Assembly (NCBI RefSeq): GCF_900109135.1
Contig: NZ_FNYT01000013.1
Span: 1 to 64,000 of the forward strand
Direction: 5' to 3'
DNA length: 64,000 bases
Origin: Trichococcus ilyis
GTDB lineage: Bacteria > Bacillota > Bacilli > Lactobacillales > Aerococcaceae
Shown: positions 16,658 to 24,095 of the stretch, piece by piece
Position numbering within the stretch: the first letter of the stretch is position 1
Layout of the letters: every line of letters starts with the position of its first letter
Made by a program: the position numbers and the translations under genes
The notes under the pieces: generated by a model
What the model was told of the DNA's origin: nothing
The model's database searches: none
Seen by the model: only the letters and a program-made list of their open reading frames with translations

Positions 16658-17203
16658 ATGAAACGTGTACCGAACATCCTGACGCTGATACGTCTGTTTT
16701 TGATTCCTTTTTATTTGATGGTCTTCTATTCCGATGCGGCGCATCCGGTCCGGTGGGCGATGATCATTTTTCTGGTCGCCAGCCTCACCGACATCATCGA
16801 TGGCTACATCGCCAGGAAGTATGATGCCATCACGAAATTCGGGCAGGTGGCTGACCCTTTTGCGGATAAAGTGATGCAGATTTCGGTCCTGTACACCTTG
16901 ATGGACATCGGTTATATCGAAAACTGGTTTTTCCTGATCGTATTGATAAAGGATGGCCTGCAGATATTGCTGGGCGTTGCTTTGCTGAATGTCGAGCCGA
17001 AAATCATCGTGCCGGCGAATGTATTCGGAAAAGCTACGACCGTCCTGATTTTTGTCACGATCCTGCTTTCCTTGTTCCGTCTGCCTGGGTTGATCTATCT
17101 GCAACTGTTCGTCGGGGGCTTGGCAGTCATCACGTTCTCCCAGTATGCCTACCATGTCCGGCAAGCATGGAAAAAAAACAAGCCCGCCAAAACCAAAAAC
17201 TGA
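16658..17203 (+). CDS. pgsA: CDP-alcohol phosphatidyltransferase, PgsA-like
   Basis: A 181-residue membrane enzyme that most likely makes phosphatidylglycerophosphate from CDP-diacylglycerol and glycerol-3-phosphate. The complete CDP-alcohol signature is visible: DG-YI-AR, then eight residues, G-QVA-D-PFA-D, near residues 47-70. NILTLIRLFLIPFY forms the first helix, and four or five more hydrophobic segments follow. Length fits PgsA (about 180-195). It is monocistronic here rather than in the usual cinA-recA neighbourhood, so it could be a second paralogue or use another head-group such as a cardiolipin precursor. A strong terminator follows. Confidence 0.85.
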   Translation: MKRVPNILTLIRLFLIPFYLMVFYSDAAHPVRWAMIIFLVASLTDIIDGYIARKYDAITKFGQVADPFADKVMQISVLYTLMDIGYIENWFFLIVLIKDGLQILLGVALLNVEPKIIVPANVFGKATTVLIFVTILLSLFRLPGLIYLQLFVGGLAVITFSQYAYHVRQAWKKNKPAKTKN

Positions 17204-17210
17204 TGATCAA

Positions 17211-17240
17211 AAAAAACGACGAGGAGACTCGTCGTTTTTT
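17211..17240. terminator. Bidirectional terminator
   Basis: AAAAAACGACGAG and CTCGTCGTTTTTT pair perfectly around GAGA, serving the PgsA gene and the converging aminotransferase. Confidence 0.95.
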
Positions 17241-17242
17241 TT

Positions 17243-18412
17243 CTATAAATTCGGATAAGCCTTTATGATATAGGCTTTGATGCGGTCAATGGCTTCCTGC
17301 AGGACTTCTTCCGATTCGGCGAACGGAATCCTCAGGTAGCCTTCGCCCATTTTCCCGAAAGCGGAGCCCGGCGTCAGCGCCACATGGGTTTCCGTCAAAA
17401 TTTCCATCGCAAAATCATAGGAGGACTTTCCGAATGCTTTGATGTTCGGGAAGGCATAGAAGGCGCCTTCCGTGCTCAGACAGTGGAATCCCGGGATTTG
17501 GTTCAAGCCATCGACGATGATGTGGCGGCGACGGTCATATTGTTCGAGGAAATAGCTGACATCATCCTGCGGTCCGGTGATCGCAGCGATGGCGGCTTCC
17601 TGGATGAAGGGCGGGACACAGAAGCCGATGCCTTCCCTGAACTCGGCCATGCGATCGATGGCCTCCTTGTTGCCGACGACGTAACCGATCCGCCAACCCG
17701 TCATCGCATAGGTTTTGGACAGGCTGTTCACCACGAAATGATTGTCCTTGGCTCCGGGAATCTGGAACAGGCTGAAATGTTTCTTTCCATCGTAAATGAG
17801 GCTTTCATAGACTTCATCAGACAAAATCGCGATCTGATGGCGATCGGCCAATGCCACGATGGCTTCCATATCGCTCGGGTCAAGGATCGACCCCATCGGA
17901 TTATTCGGCGTATTCAGGATGATCAGACGCGTTTTGGCGGTCAGGACCTGTGCGATGTCGGAAGCCTGCATCTTGAATGAATTCTCTTCATAGACGGGCA
18001 CCGGGACGACTTTGGCTCCCAAAAGCATGATTTGGCCGAGATAATTCGGATAGCTCGGGTCGGCGATGATCACCTCGTCGCCTGGATTGAGGATCGCCAT
18101 CATCACGTGCAGGATGCCTTCCGTGCCGCCGAAAGTCGCCATGACTTCATTCGGTTCGAAGGGGATGCCGGTCTGGTCCGTATATTTTTTCGCAACGGCT
18201 TGCTGAAAAGCGAGCTCGCCGACATTCGGTCCGTAGTGCGTATGATTGGCGGCAATGGCATCCTGCGCGGCTTTTTTGATGGCTTCCGGTGTTTCGAAAT
18301 TCGGTTCGCCCATCGTCAGCATCAGGGTGTCATCGAATTGGGCAGCCAGTTTCGCCATCTTTCGGATGCTGGATGCCGGATAGTTTTTGGATAGTTCAGA
18401 CCACTGGTACAT
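17243..18412 (-). CDS. Class I/II PLP-dependent aminotransferase, second copy
   Basis: A 389-residue fold-type I aminotransferase. The PLP lysine is in NSLSKTYAMTGWRIGY (about residue 230); NTPNNPMGS and ILSDEVYESL bind the cofactor, and YLRIPFAES holds the substrate-carboxylate arginine. AAGGAG lies 9 bases before the ATG. It is related to but clearly distinct from the enzyme at 2238-3419, so the substrate probably differs; aromatic, aspartate or alanine specificities are all known in this group. A TnpB element has landed 19 bases upstream of the ATG, separating the gene from what looks like its original leader and promoter beyond 19861. Confidence 0.9.
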   Translation of the reverse strand: MYQWSELSKNYPASSIRKMAKLAAQFDDTLMLTMGEPNFETPEAIKKAAQDAIAANHTHYGPNVGELAFQQAVAKKYTDQTGIPFEPNEVMATFGGTEGILHVMMAILNPGDEVIIADPSYPNYLGQIMLLGAKVVPVPVYEENSFKMQASDIAQVLTAKTRLIILNTPNNPMGSILDPSDMEAIVALADRHQIAILSDEVYESLIYDGKKHFSLFQIPGAKDNHFVVNSLSKTYAMTGWRIGYVVGNKEAIDRMAEFREGIGFCVPPFIQEAAIAAITGPQDDVSYFLEQYDRRRHIIVDGLNQIPGFHCLSTEGAFYAFPNIKAFGKSSYDFAMEILTETHVALTPGSAFGKMGEGYLRIPFAESEEVLQEAIDRIKAYIIKAYPNL

Positions 18413-18450
18413 GTATGTTTGCTCCTTTTAACGTTTTTTCCGAAAGAAGT

Positions 18451-18497
18451 CTCCCACTTCTAAGCGTTTTGGTGCGAAGCACCAGTGAAAGTGGGAG
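18451..18497 (+). repeat. Left-end hairpin of the TnpB element
   Basis: CTCCCACTT (18451-18459) pairs with AAGTGGGAG (18489-18497); inside, GGTGC-GAA-GCACC forms a perfect small hairpin. The outer arm and AAGCG are shared with the right end. Confidence 0.8.
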
Positions 18498-18571
18498 ATG
18501 AATTTCGGTTCACCATCGGTGAAAGTTACTTTTTCTTTTTCATTCTGTTGGCAAGGCTTTCTCTTCTTTTT

Positions 18572-18601
18572 TTGCCGAACTTATGTTCGGAGGTGTATAA
18601 T
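18572..18601 (+). promoter_or_regulatory. tnpB promoter with LexA-like SOS box
   Basis: TATAAT (18596-18601) with TTGCCG (18572-18577) 18 bases upstream is a plausible promoter for tnpB. The palindrome CGAACTTATGTTCG (18576-18589) lies between them and fits the Gram-positive SOS box CGAAC-N4-GTTCG exactly in both arms. LexA bound here would block polymerase, so tnpB may be induced by DNA damage. The regulation is inferred; the palindrome could also serve only as an RNA or DNA hairpin. Confidence 0.7.
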
Positions 18602-18624
18602 GAAGCTAAAGAGGTGAAATCAAA

Positions 18625-19704
18625 ATGCTAAAAGCTTACAAATTCAGACTCTATCCGACGGAAATCCAAGAGGCATATTTCGCAAACTGTTTCGGGTGCG
18701 TCCGTTTTGTCTACAACCAAATGCTGAACGACAAAATCGATCACTACAAGGAAACGAAGCAGATGCTGAAAAATACCCCAGCCCAATACAAGCAGGAGTT
18801 CCCCTTTTTGAAAGAGGTAGACAGCCTCGCTTTGGCGAACGCCCAACAGAATCTGGAAAAAGCCTACAAAAACTTCTTCCGCAACAAATCCGTCGGTTTC
18901 CCGAAATTCAAAAGCAAACACAAGTCCAACGCCTCCTACACCACCAACAACCAGGGCGGGAACATCCGCATCGAAGACAACAAAATCAAACTGCCGAAAA
19001 TCGGCTTCGTCAAAATCAGACAGCACCGATATTTTGAGGGCCTCATTAAATCCTGCACGGTTTCCATGGCGAAAACCGGCAAATACTTCGTTTCGATTCT
19101 GGTTGAGCAGGAAGTTCCCGAATGGGTGCCGGCGGAACACAAAATCGGCATTGACCTGGGCCTTTCCGATTTCGCTGTCACCACCAACGATGCGGGCGAA
19201 ACCATGAAATACGGGAACCCGCAGCATCTGCGCAAGACGGAAAAGCAAATCAAGAAATCCCAACGGGCACTGTCGCGCAAGAAAAAAGGCGGCAAGAACC
19301 GCGAAAAAGCCCGGTTGGCGTTGGCCAAAAAGTACGAAAAAATCGCCAATCAACGCAGGCATTTCCTGCATCAGCTCTCCAACAAACTGACGGACGAAAA
19401 CCAAGTCCTCGTTATCGAGACGTTGAGCAGTTCCAACCTGATGAAGAACCACCGGTTGGCCAAAAGCATCGCGGATGCCAGCTGGTCCGAGTTCTGCCGA
19501 CAGCTGGCCTACAAGGCCGAATGGAAAGGCCGGACGCTCATCAAAGCGGACAGGTTCTATCCTTCCAGCCAAATCTGTTCCGCCTGCGGTCACCGCGACG
19601 GCAAGAAAGCCCTGCACATCCGAGAGTGGACCTGTCCGGAATGCGGCGCCATCCACGACCGGGACATCAACGCCAGCAGGAACCTCTTGGCATTGGCCAA
19701 GTAA
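18625..19704 (+). CDS. tnpB: TnpB, RNA-guided nuclease of an IS200/IS605 element
   Basis: A 359-residue TnpB (OrfB) with every part expected of an active enzyme. The N-terminal helix-turn-helix starts MLKAYKFRLYPTEIQ. The RuvC-I aspartate is in GIDLGLSDFAV (D177), the RuvC-II glutamate in LVIETLSSSNL (E265), and RuvC-III is HDRDINASRN (about 344-353). A four-cysteine zinc finger CSAC...CPEC spans 318-340. TnpB proteins use an RNA from the element's right end to cut the empty donor site, which keeps the element in the genome. AGAGGTG precedes the ATG. No tnpA is near. The length is slightly below the common 370-400. Confidence 0.95.
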   Translation: MLKAYKFRLYPTEIQEAYFANCFGCVRFVYNQMLNDKIDHYKETKQMLKNTPAQYKQEFPFLKEVDSLALANAQQNLEKAYKNFFRNKSVGFPKFKSKHKSNASYTTNNQGGNIRIEDNKIKLPKIGFVKIRQHRYFEGLIKSCTVSMAKTGKYFVSILVEQEVPEWVPAEHKIGIDLGLSDFAVTTNDAGETMKYGNPQHLRKTEKQIKKSQRALSRKKKGGKNREKARLALAKKYEKIANQRRHFLHQLSNKLTDENQVLVIETLSSSNLMKNHRLAKSIADASWSEFCRQLAYKAEWKGRTLIKADRFYPSSQICSACGHRDGKKALHIREWTCPECGAIHDRDINASRNLLALAK

Positions 19705-19876
19705 AAGAAAACACACGAGGCAGGTACTGCCTTTTGAGCCTACACCATATCCATTCCCTCTACTTGCAAAGACATCCGCAGGCAAGGAAGGAGTTCGTAG
19801 GAAGCTCCCACTTCAAGCGCAAATCCGCAAGGATTAGCTAAGTGGGGGTAGTTCACTCAACGTTTCTTCTGTGCTT
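19705..19876 (+). ncRNA. Predicted TnpB guide RNA (omega/reRNA) and guide
   Basis: In this family the guide RNA spans the end of tnpB and the right end of the element, and its last part is copied from flanking DNA. The 156 bases after tnpB hold a small hairpin (AGGCAG-GTA-CTGCCT near 19720) and the large right-end hairpin at 19805-19848, then TTCACTCAA. If the element ends at 19860, the guide is the next 16 or so bases, CGTTTCTTCTGTGCTT. The 5' end of the RNA is unknown and may lie inside tnpB. Confidence 0.55.
19805..19848 (+). repeat. Right-end hairpin of the TnpB element
   Basis: CTCCCACTT (19805-19813) pairs with AAGTGGGGG (19840-19848, one wobble); AAGCG follows the left arm and AATCC-GCAA-GGATT is the inner hairpin, mirroring the left end. 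Confidence 0.8.
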
Positions 19877-20007
19877 ACTTTCTATCTTATCAAAGATTTC
19901 AGTGCTGGCATAGCCCGAATGAAGGGCGACAAGAACAGCTTTTCCGGAATGCGGCAGATCTTACGACGAAATGTCAGCTTGGAACATGAAGATACCATAA
20001 AAGCATT

Positions 20008-20036
20008 GACTTATTTCTAATTTAGATTTAATATTT
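20008..20036 (+). promoter_or_regulatory. Promoter of the ilvD leader
   Basis: TTGACT (20008-20013), 17 bases, TAATAT (20031-20036), placing transcription start near 20043, just before the leader-peptide ribosome binding site. Upstream to the TnpB element (19877-20007) I see no gene; it probably holds the promoter that once served the aminotransferase on the other strand. Confidence 0.8.
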
Positions 20037-20067
20037 AGAGAAAGATAATGAAAGGAGTTGCAGCAGG

Positions 20068-20142
20068 ATGAGAAGGATGAATGCACGCCATACAGCAGCT
20101 TGCCATGCTGCAAACACTTTATTAGTCATTATTATGCCCTAG
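20068..20142 (+). CDS. Branched-chain leader peptide controlling ilvD
   Basis: A 24-codon open frame preceded by AAAGGAG. It ends in a run of branched-chain codons, Leu-Leu-Val-Ile-Ile-Met-Pro, just before TAG at 20140-20142. It is followed within 100 bases by competing hairpins and a perfect terminator, then ilvD. This is the arrangement of a classical attenuator: ribosome stalling at scarce Leu, Val or Ile codons lets an antiterminator form and ilvD be read. Such leader-peptide control of leu-ilv genes is known in Lactococcus, while many other Firmicutes use T-boxes. The peptide itself is expected to have no other function. Confidence 0.85.
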   Translation: MRRMNARHTAACHAANTLLVIIMP

Positions 20143-20234
20143 GATTCAAACTATTCAATTAGTTGAGTCCTATTCGTACTGAATCAGGGCTCGACGTAAG
20201 CTGAAGCCCTATATCATATGAGGGCTTCTTTTTT
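20142..20234 (+). promoter_or_regulatory. Transcription attenuator of ilvD
   Basis: Three pairings compete. A first hairpin joins GGATTCAA (20142-20149) to TTGAGTCC (20163-20170). The terminator joins GAAGCCCT (20203-20210) to AGGGCTTC (20221-20228) and is followed by six T. An antiterminator can form when AGGGCT (20186-20191) captures AGCCCT (20205-20210), the terminator's left arm. GATTCA at 20143 can alternatively pair with TGAATC at 20180. The layout fits control by the leader peptide just upstream. Confidence 0.85.
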
Positions 20235-20264
20235 ATAAATATTTGGGAAAAAGGGGAGACAGCA

Positions 20265-21962
20265 ATGCGTAGTGATAAAATCAAAAAAGGAATAGACAAG
20301 GCGCCACATCGTTCCTTGCTCAGAGCAACCGGTCAAATCAAAGAAGAGGCGGATATGGACAAACCGTTCATCGCTGTCTGCAATTCCTATACAGATATCG
20401 TTCCTGGCCATGTGCATCTGAGAGAATTGGGTGACATCGCCAAAGAAGCGATCCGTGAAGCCGGCGGAATTCCGTTTGAATTCAACACAATCGGTGTCGA
20501 TGACGGAATCGCGATGGGCCACATCGGCATGCGCTACTCCTTGCCGTCACGCGAAATCATTGCCGACGCCGCCGAAACGGTCATCAATGCACACTGGTTC
20601 GATGGTGTTTTCTACATCCCGAACTGCGACAAGATCACTCCGGGCATGCTGTTGGCGGCTGTCCGCACCAATGTTCCGGCGATTTTCTGTTCCGGCGGCC
20701 CGATGAAATCCGGACTTTCCGCCACGGGGCAAGCTCTGACCTTGTCATCCATGTTCGAGGCGGTCGGTGCTTTCAAGGAAGGCAATATGACGCAGGAAGA
20801 ATTCTTCGACATGGAAGCCAATGCTTGTCCGACTTGCGGTTCTTGTGCGGGGATGTTCACCGCCAACTCAATGAACTGTTTGATGGAAGTATTGGGACTG
20901 GCGTTGCCTTATAACGGGACAGCGTTGGCCGTCAGCGAGGAAAGAAGACAATTGATCCGTGAAGCGGCCTTCAAGCTGATGGATCTGGTCAAAAAAGACA
21001 TCAAACCACGCGATATCATCACTGCCGAAGCGATCGACGATGCCTTCGCCTTGGATATGGCGATGGGCGGGTCGACGAACACGGTGCTGCATACATTGGC
21101 TTTGGCGAAAGAAGCCGGAATCGACTATGACATGAACCGCATCAACCAAATTGCGGAAACGACACCGTATTTGTCGAAAATCGCACCATCATCCGCTTAC
21201 TCCATGCATGATGTGCATGAGGCAGGCGGCGTACCGGCAATCATGAATGAGCTGATCAAACACGGCAGCCTGCATCCGGACCGCATTTCCGTAACAGGCA
21301 AAACGTTACGCGAAAATGTGGCAGAACATGAGATCAAAAACGAGGCAGTCATCCATAAATATGAAAATGCTTATTCCCCGGTCGGCGGCTTGTCCATCCT
21401 GAACGGGAATATCGCTCCTTTCGGCGGCGTCATTAAAGTCGGCGGCGTGGACGCGGACATCAAATCATTTACCGGAAAAGCCATCTGCTTCAGCAGTCAT
21501 GATGAAGCGGTGGAAGCGATCGACAACCGCACGGTCAAAAAAGGGCATGTTGTCGTCATCCGATACGAGGGGCCAAAAGGCGGACCGGGAATGCCGGAAA
21601 TGCTGGCGCCGACGTCTTCTATCGTGGGCCGCGGTTTAGGTCGCGATGTTGCGCTGATCACGGATGGCCGCTTCTCAGGTGCCACCCGCGGTATCGCGAT
21701 CGGACACATCTCTCCGGAAGCCGCATCTGGCGGGCCTATCGGACTTGTCGAAGACGGCGATGAAATCGTCATCGATTTGGAGCACCGCACGATCAATGTC
21801 AGCGTCCCTGATGAAGTGCTGGAAGAAAGAAAGAAAAAACAGACCCGCTTTGTGCCAAAAGTGAAAACGGGCTGGTTGGCCCGTTACACCGCTCTGGTTA
21901 CATCAGCCAATACCGGCGGCGTCCTGAAGACACCGGAAGAATTCTTTGCGGAACACGAATAA
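20265..21962 (+). CDS. ilvD: Dihydroxy-acid dehydratase
   Basis: Dehydrates 2,3-dihydroxy-isovalerate and 2,3-dihydroxy-3-methylvalerate to the keto acids that become valine, leucine and isoleucine. The 565-residue protein carries the iron-sulfur cysteines in [10 protein letters not shown] (about 123) and [16 protein letters not shown] (about 193-200), and [20 protein letters not shown] and [11 protein letters not shown] further on, as in family members of the same length. The start is preceded by AAGGGGAG. It stands alone: no ilvBN, ilvC or leu genes follow, so the rest of the pathway must lie elsewhere. Expression should respond to branched-chain amino acid supply through the leader attenuator. 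Confidence 0.97.
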   Translation: MRSDKIKKGIDKAPHRSLLRATGQIKEEADMDKPFIAVCNSYTDIVPGHVHLRELGDIAKEAIREAGGIPFEFNTIGVDDGIAMGHIGMRYSLPSREIIADAAETVINAHWFDGVFYIPNCDKITPGMLLAAVRTNVPAIFCSGGPMKSGLSATGQALTLSSMFEAVGAFKEGNMTQEEFFDMEANACPTCGSCAGMFTANSMNCLMEVLGLALPYNGTALAVSEERRQLIREAAFKLMDLVKKDIKPRDIITAEAIDDAFALDMAMGGSTNTVLHTLALAKEAGIDYDMNRINQIAETTPYLSKIAPSSAYSMHDVHEAGGVPAIMNELIKHGSLHPDRISVTGKTLRENVAEHEIKNEAVIHKYENAYSPVGGLSILNGNIAPFGGVIKVGGVDADIKSFTGKAICFSSHDEAVEAIDNRTVKKGHVVVIRYEGPKGGPGMPEMLAPTSSIVGRGLGRDVALITDGRFSGATRGIAIGHISPEAASGGPIGLVEDGDEIVIDLEHRTINVSVPDEVLEERKKKQTRFVPKVKTGWLARYTALVTSANTGGVLKTPEEFFAEHE

Positions 21963-21963
21963 T

Positions 21964-22107
21964 CCAACAAAGGGGCTGGGAAATAACTAACTAAATTAGA
22001 AAACACCGTCATATCTTGGAAAATTAATCCTTGATATGACGGTGTTTTTAACTAATCAGATTTAAAAATTATTATAAGAAGTGGCTTTTTTCCCAGTCCC
22101 TTGTTGG
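21964..22107. terminator. Nested palindrome serving as two-way terminator between ilvD and the uronide transporter
   Basis: Outer arms CCAACAAAGGGGCTGGGAAA (21964-21983) and 22089-22107 pair with a few mismatches. Inside, AAACACCGTCATATC (22001-22015) pairs perfectly with GATATGACGGTGTTT (22033-22047), which ends in T. The inner hairpin alone can stop ilvD transcription. The outer arms make the whole look like a small mobile palindrome (MITE-like); no second copy is seen here. Confidence 0.7.
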
Positions 22108-22143
22108 GTTACTTGTTCAGATCATTCGTTTGGCATGAGCTTC

Positions 22144-23565
22144 TCAGCCCTTGTCGCGGCCTAAAGCAACTTGCATCTCTGCAACTGTTTTTCTGTCCAA
22201 GTTGAAGATGAATTTGAAGCAGATGAAGATGAGAATGTAACCGATCAACGGGAACAGTGCAGCCATATCGCGGATAGCCAGTGAGTTTTCCGGGGTCCAC
22301 GTCATAGGATCCTTAACGTTCAGTGTCGGGATCAGGATGGCGATGGCTGCAGGAATGAAGGATTGGCCAAAACCTTGTGCGACTTTGCGCAGCATCGAGT
22401 AGGTTGCGTAAATGGAACCTTCGTTACGGAAGCCGGTCTTCCACTCCTGATAGTCGATCGCGTCAGAAACCATCCCCCAAGTGTAGATCGTCAAACCGAA
22501 GGCGAAGCTGTTGGCGATGATCTGCATTGTGATCCAAAGAATCGGATTTTTGATCTCGACGAAGTAAAGGAGCACGTAGACTGCGATGGAACCGATCAAT
22601 GGCCAGGTGGACAATTCTTTTTTGCCCAGTTTGCCCACCAAGGCACCTCCGATGGCTGTACCGACAAGAAGCGGGATCACTTGGGTCAGGATGGAGTAAG
22701 AACTCAAAGTTCCGTCTCCAAAGTACATCTGGTAAGTCAACTGGTGCAATTGGTTCCCGCCCATGAGGAACAGGATTTGAGCGATGGAGGCGAGAGCAAT
22801 GCCCAAAATGGCGCGGTTATGGAAGAAGTCTTTTAATGTTGTGAAGTAATTGAATTTTACTTCCTCACCTTCCGCCTCGACTTGTTGGATGCGTTCTTCC
22901 GTGTTCAGATAAAGGAGCGCGAAGGCAATGACGGAAACGATGCCCAAAATGATTGCGATCGGGAACATCCTTTCTCCGCGGAAAATGCTGGCTGTTTGGC
23001 CATTTTTTGTGACTTGTTCGTACGCGAACAACGGAATCAGGATGCCTAAAGGGACGCCGGCGATGATGTACCCCCAAGAACGTGCGTTGGATAAGGCAGC
23101 GCGCTGCGAAGGTTTGGATGTCATGACGGAGCTCAGAGCGCCGTAGGGAACATTAACGACTGTATAGGTGATATCCCATAAGATGTAGCCGCCGATACAC
23201 AGTGCCATTTTCGCCGGGTAAGACCAATTCTCTGCATCAATGAACATGACGGTAGCCGCCAACGCCAGGAATGGGGCTCCCCGGAGAATCCATTGTTTGA
23301 ATTTTTCGCCTTTTTTGTTTGCCCCCATGCGGTCGACGATTGCGCCGATGATCGGATCATTGATGCCATCAAGGATTTTTGTGATCAGGATGACGATGGA
23401 ATAGTGGGCCAGCGATATCCCGATATATTGAGTGTAGAAAATGAACATGTAGCTGGAAATTAGCGTGAAGCTCATATTGCACCCGAAGTCGCCCATGAAA
23501 TATCCCAGCAGATCACGGAATCCGAATGGACGCTTTGCAGTGCCGGTTACCTGATTTGGAGCCAT
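22144..23565 (-). CDS. GPH-family sugar symporter, probably for hexuronides
   Basis: A 473-residue membrane protein with about twelve helices of the glycoside-pentoside-hexuronide:cation symporter family. The N-terminal FGFRDLLGYFMGDFGCNMSF and the loop DGINDPIIGAIVDRMGANKKGEKFKQWILRGAPFLA are typical, with DRM corresponding to the conserved loop 2-3 motif. Its position, divergent from an IclR regulator and next to kdgA-uxaC-uxuAB, points to glucuronate, galacturonate or their glycosides as substrate, but this is inferred from context. The ATG at 23565 follows GGGAGGATG; an ATG 18 bases upstream overlaps that site and is unlikely. A promoter with a cre site lies upstream. Confidence 0.9.
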   Translation of the reverse strand: MAPNQVTGTAKRPFGFRDLLGYFMGDFGCNMSFTLISSYMFIFYTQYIGISLAHYSIVILITKILDGINDPIIGAIVDRMGANKKGEKFKQWILRGAPFLALAATVMFIDAENWSYPAKMALCIGGYILWDITYTVVNVPYGALSSVMTSKPSQRAALSNARSWGYIIAGVPLGILIPLFAYEQVTKNGQTASIFRGERMFPIAIILGIVSVIAFALLYLNTEERIQQVEAEGEEVKFNYFTTLKDFFHNRAILGIALASIAQILFLMGGNQLHQLTYQMYFGDGTLSSYSILTQVIPLLVGTAIGGALVGKLGKKELSTWPLIGSIAVYVLLYFVEIKNPILWITMQIIANSFAFGLTIYTWGMVSDAIDYQEWKTGFRNEGSIYATYSMLRKVAQGFGQSFIPAAIAILIPTLNVKDPMTWTPENSLAIRDMAALFPLIGYILIFICFKFIFNLDRKTVAEMQVALGRDKG

Positions 23566-23671
23566 TTTAAAACATCCTCCCATATAAGATTTTTTTGATC
23601 AGAAAAGCTAAAACAATAATGACGGAAATTTATGTATCGCAATATGAAAATACTTTTCTTAATCTGATATG

Positions 23672-23700
23672 AGTATAGTAAGAAAACGCATTCAAGTCAA
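23672..23700 (-). promoter_or_regulatory. Uronide transporter promoter with CcpA cre site
   Basis: Read on the minus strand: TTGACT (23700-23695), 17 bases, TATACT (23677-23672). The spacer contains TTGAATGCGTTTTCT (23695-23681), which fits the cre consensus WTGNAANCGNWNNCW with one mismatch. Binding of CcpA there would repress the transporter when glucose is present. Confidence 0.75.
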
Positions 23701-23934
23701 AGTGGATCGGCTGAAATAGCCAAAATCAAAGCGATAATGTCAAAATTCCGCCATAATACTGCAGCACGGATGATCGGTTCCGATGTCCTTTAGAACTGCA
23801 ATTTCAGGAAAATGCCGCGCGGACGCCCTGACTCCTATGTTTGCTTTCATGAAGAAAAACCGAAAGGTGTCCGTCACGCACAATCGCCCCTTTGGATCAA
23901 AAAGAAATATTTACAGATATTCCACTCAGGGGGC

Positions 23935-23987
23935 TTATCAGGTCTGTTTTTTTTTGTTATAATATCACAATGTGAAACGGTTTCCCG
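23935..23987 (+). promoter_or_regulatory. IclR-gene promoter with GAAAC/GTTTC operator
   Basis: TTATCA (23935-23940), 17 bases, TATAAT (23958-23963). Just downstream, GAAACGGTTTC is a near-perfect dyad at the expected transcription start (about 23973-23983). KdgR-type IclR regulators in enterobacteria bind TGAAAC/GTTTCA half-sites, so this may be the regulator's own operator, although the spacing here is shorter. Apart from this and the cre promoter, the 530-base divergent gap holds no gene that I can support. Confidence 0.55.
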
Positions 23988-24095
23988 TTTGATGAATCCG
24001 ACCGTTGATTTTTTGATTTGATCGATCAAGAAAATGGAACGTTACTCAAGGCTACTATAGATTAAGATTATACTCAGAAAAGGATGAGCAGAAAA

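Larger units (their letters stand above)
18432..19860 (+). mobile_element. TnpB-only IS200/IS605-type element (predicted limits)
   Basis: A compact element of about 1.43 kb containing tnpB and no tnpA transposase. Both ends hold matching structures: an outer stem CTCCCACTT...AAGTGGGAG or AAGTGGGGG around AAGCG and a small inner hairpin. The limits are inferred. The left boundary is set after TTTTAA, which would be the target-adjacent motif; the right end is set after TCAA, as in IS608-like elements. An 11-base imperfect repeat AACGTTTYTTC overlaps both boundaries (18430 and 19859). Removing the element would rejoin the aminotransferase ribosome binding site to an upstream leader, which supports the limits. 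Movement would need TnpA from another copy. Confidence 0.7.

Noticed and set aside
18451-19848. The two similar CTCCCACTT hairpins considered as a CRISPR-like repeat pair
   Set aside because: Only two copies, 1.35 kb apart, at the ends of a tnpB element with no spacers or cas genes; they are transposon end structures.
23971-23987. Possible CcpA cre site at GAAACGGTTTC before the IclR gene
   Set aside because: Alignment to WTGNAANCGNWNNCW needs several mismatches or an insertion; a KdgR/IclR-type dyad is a better description.
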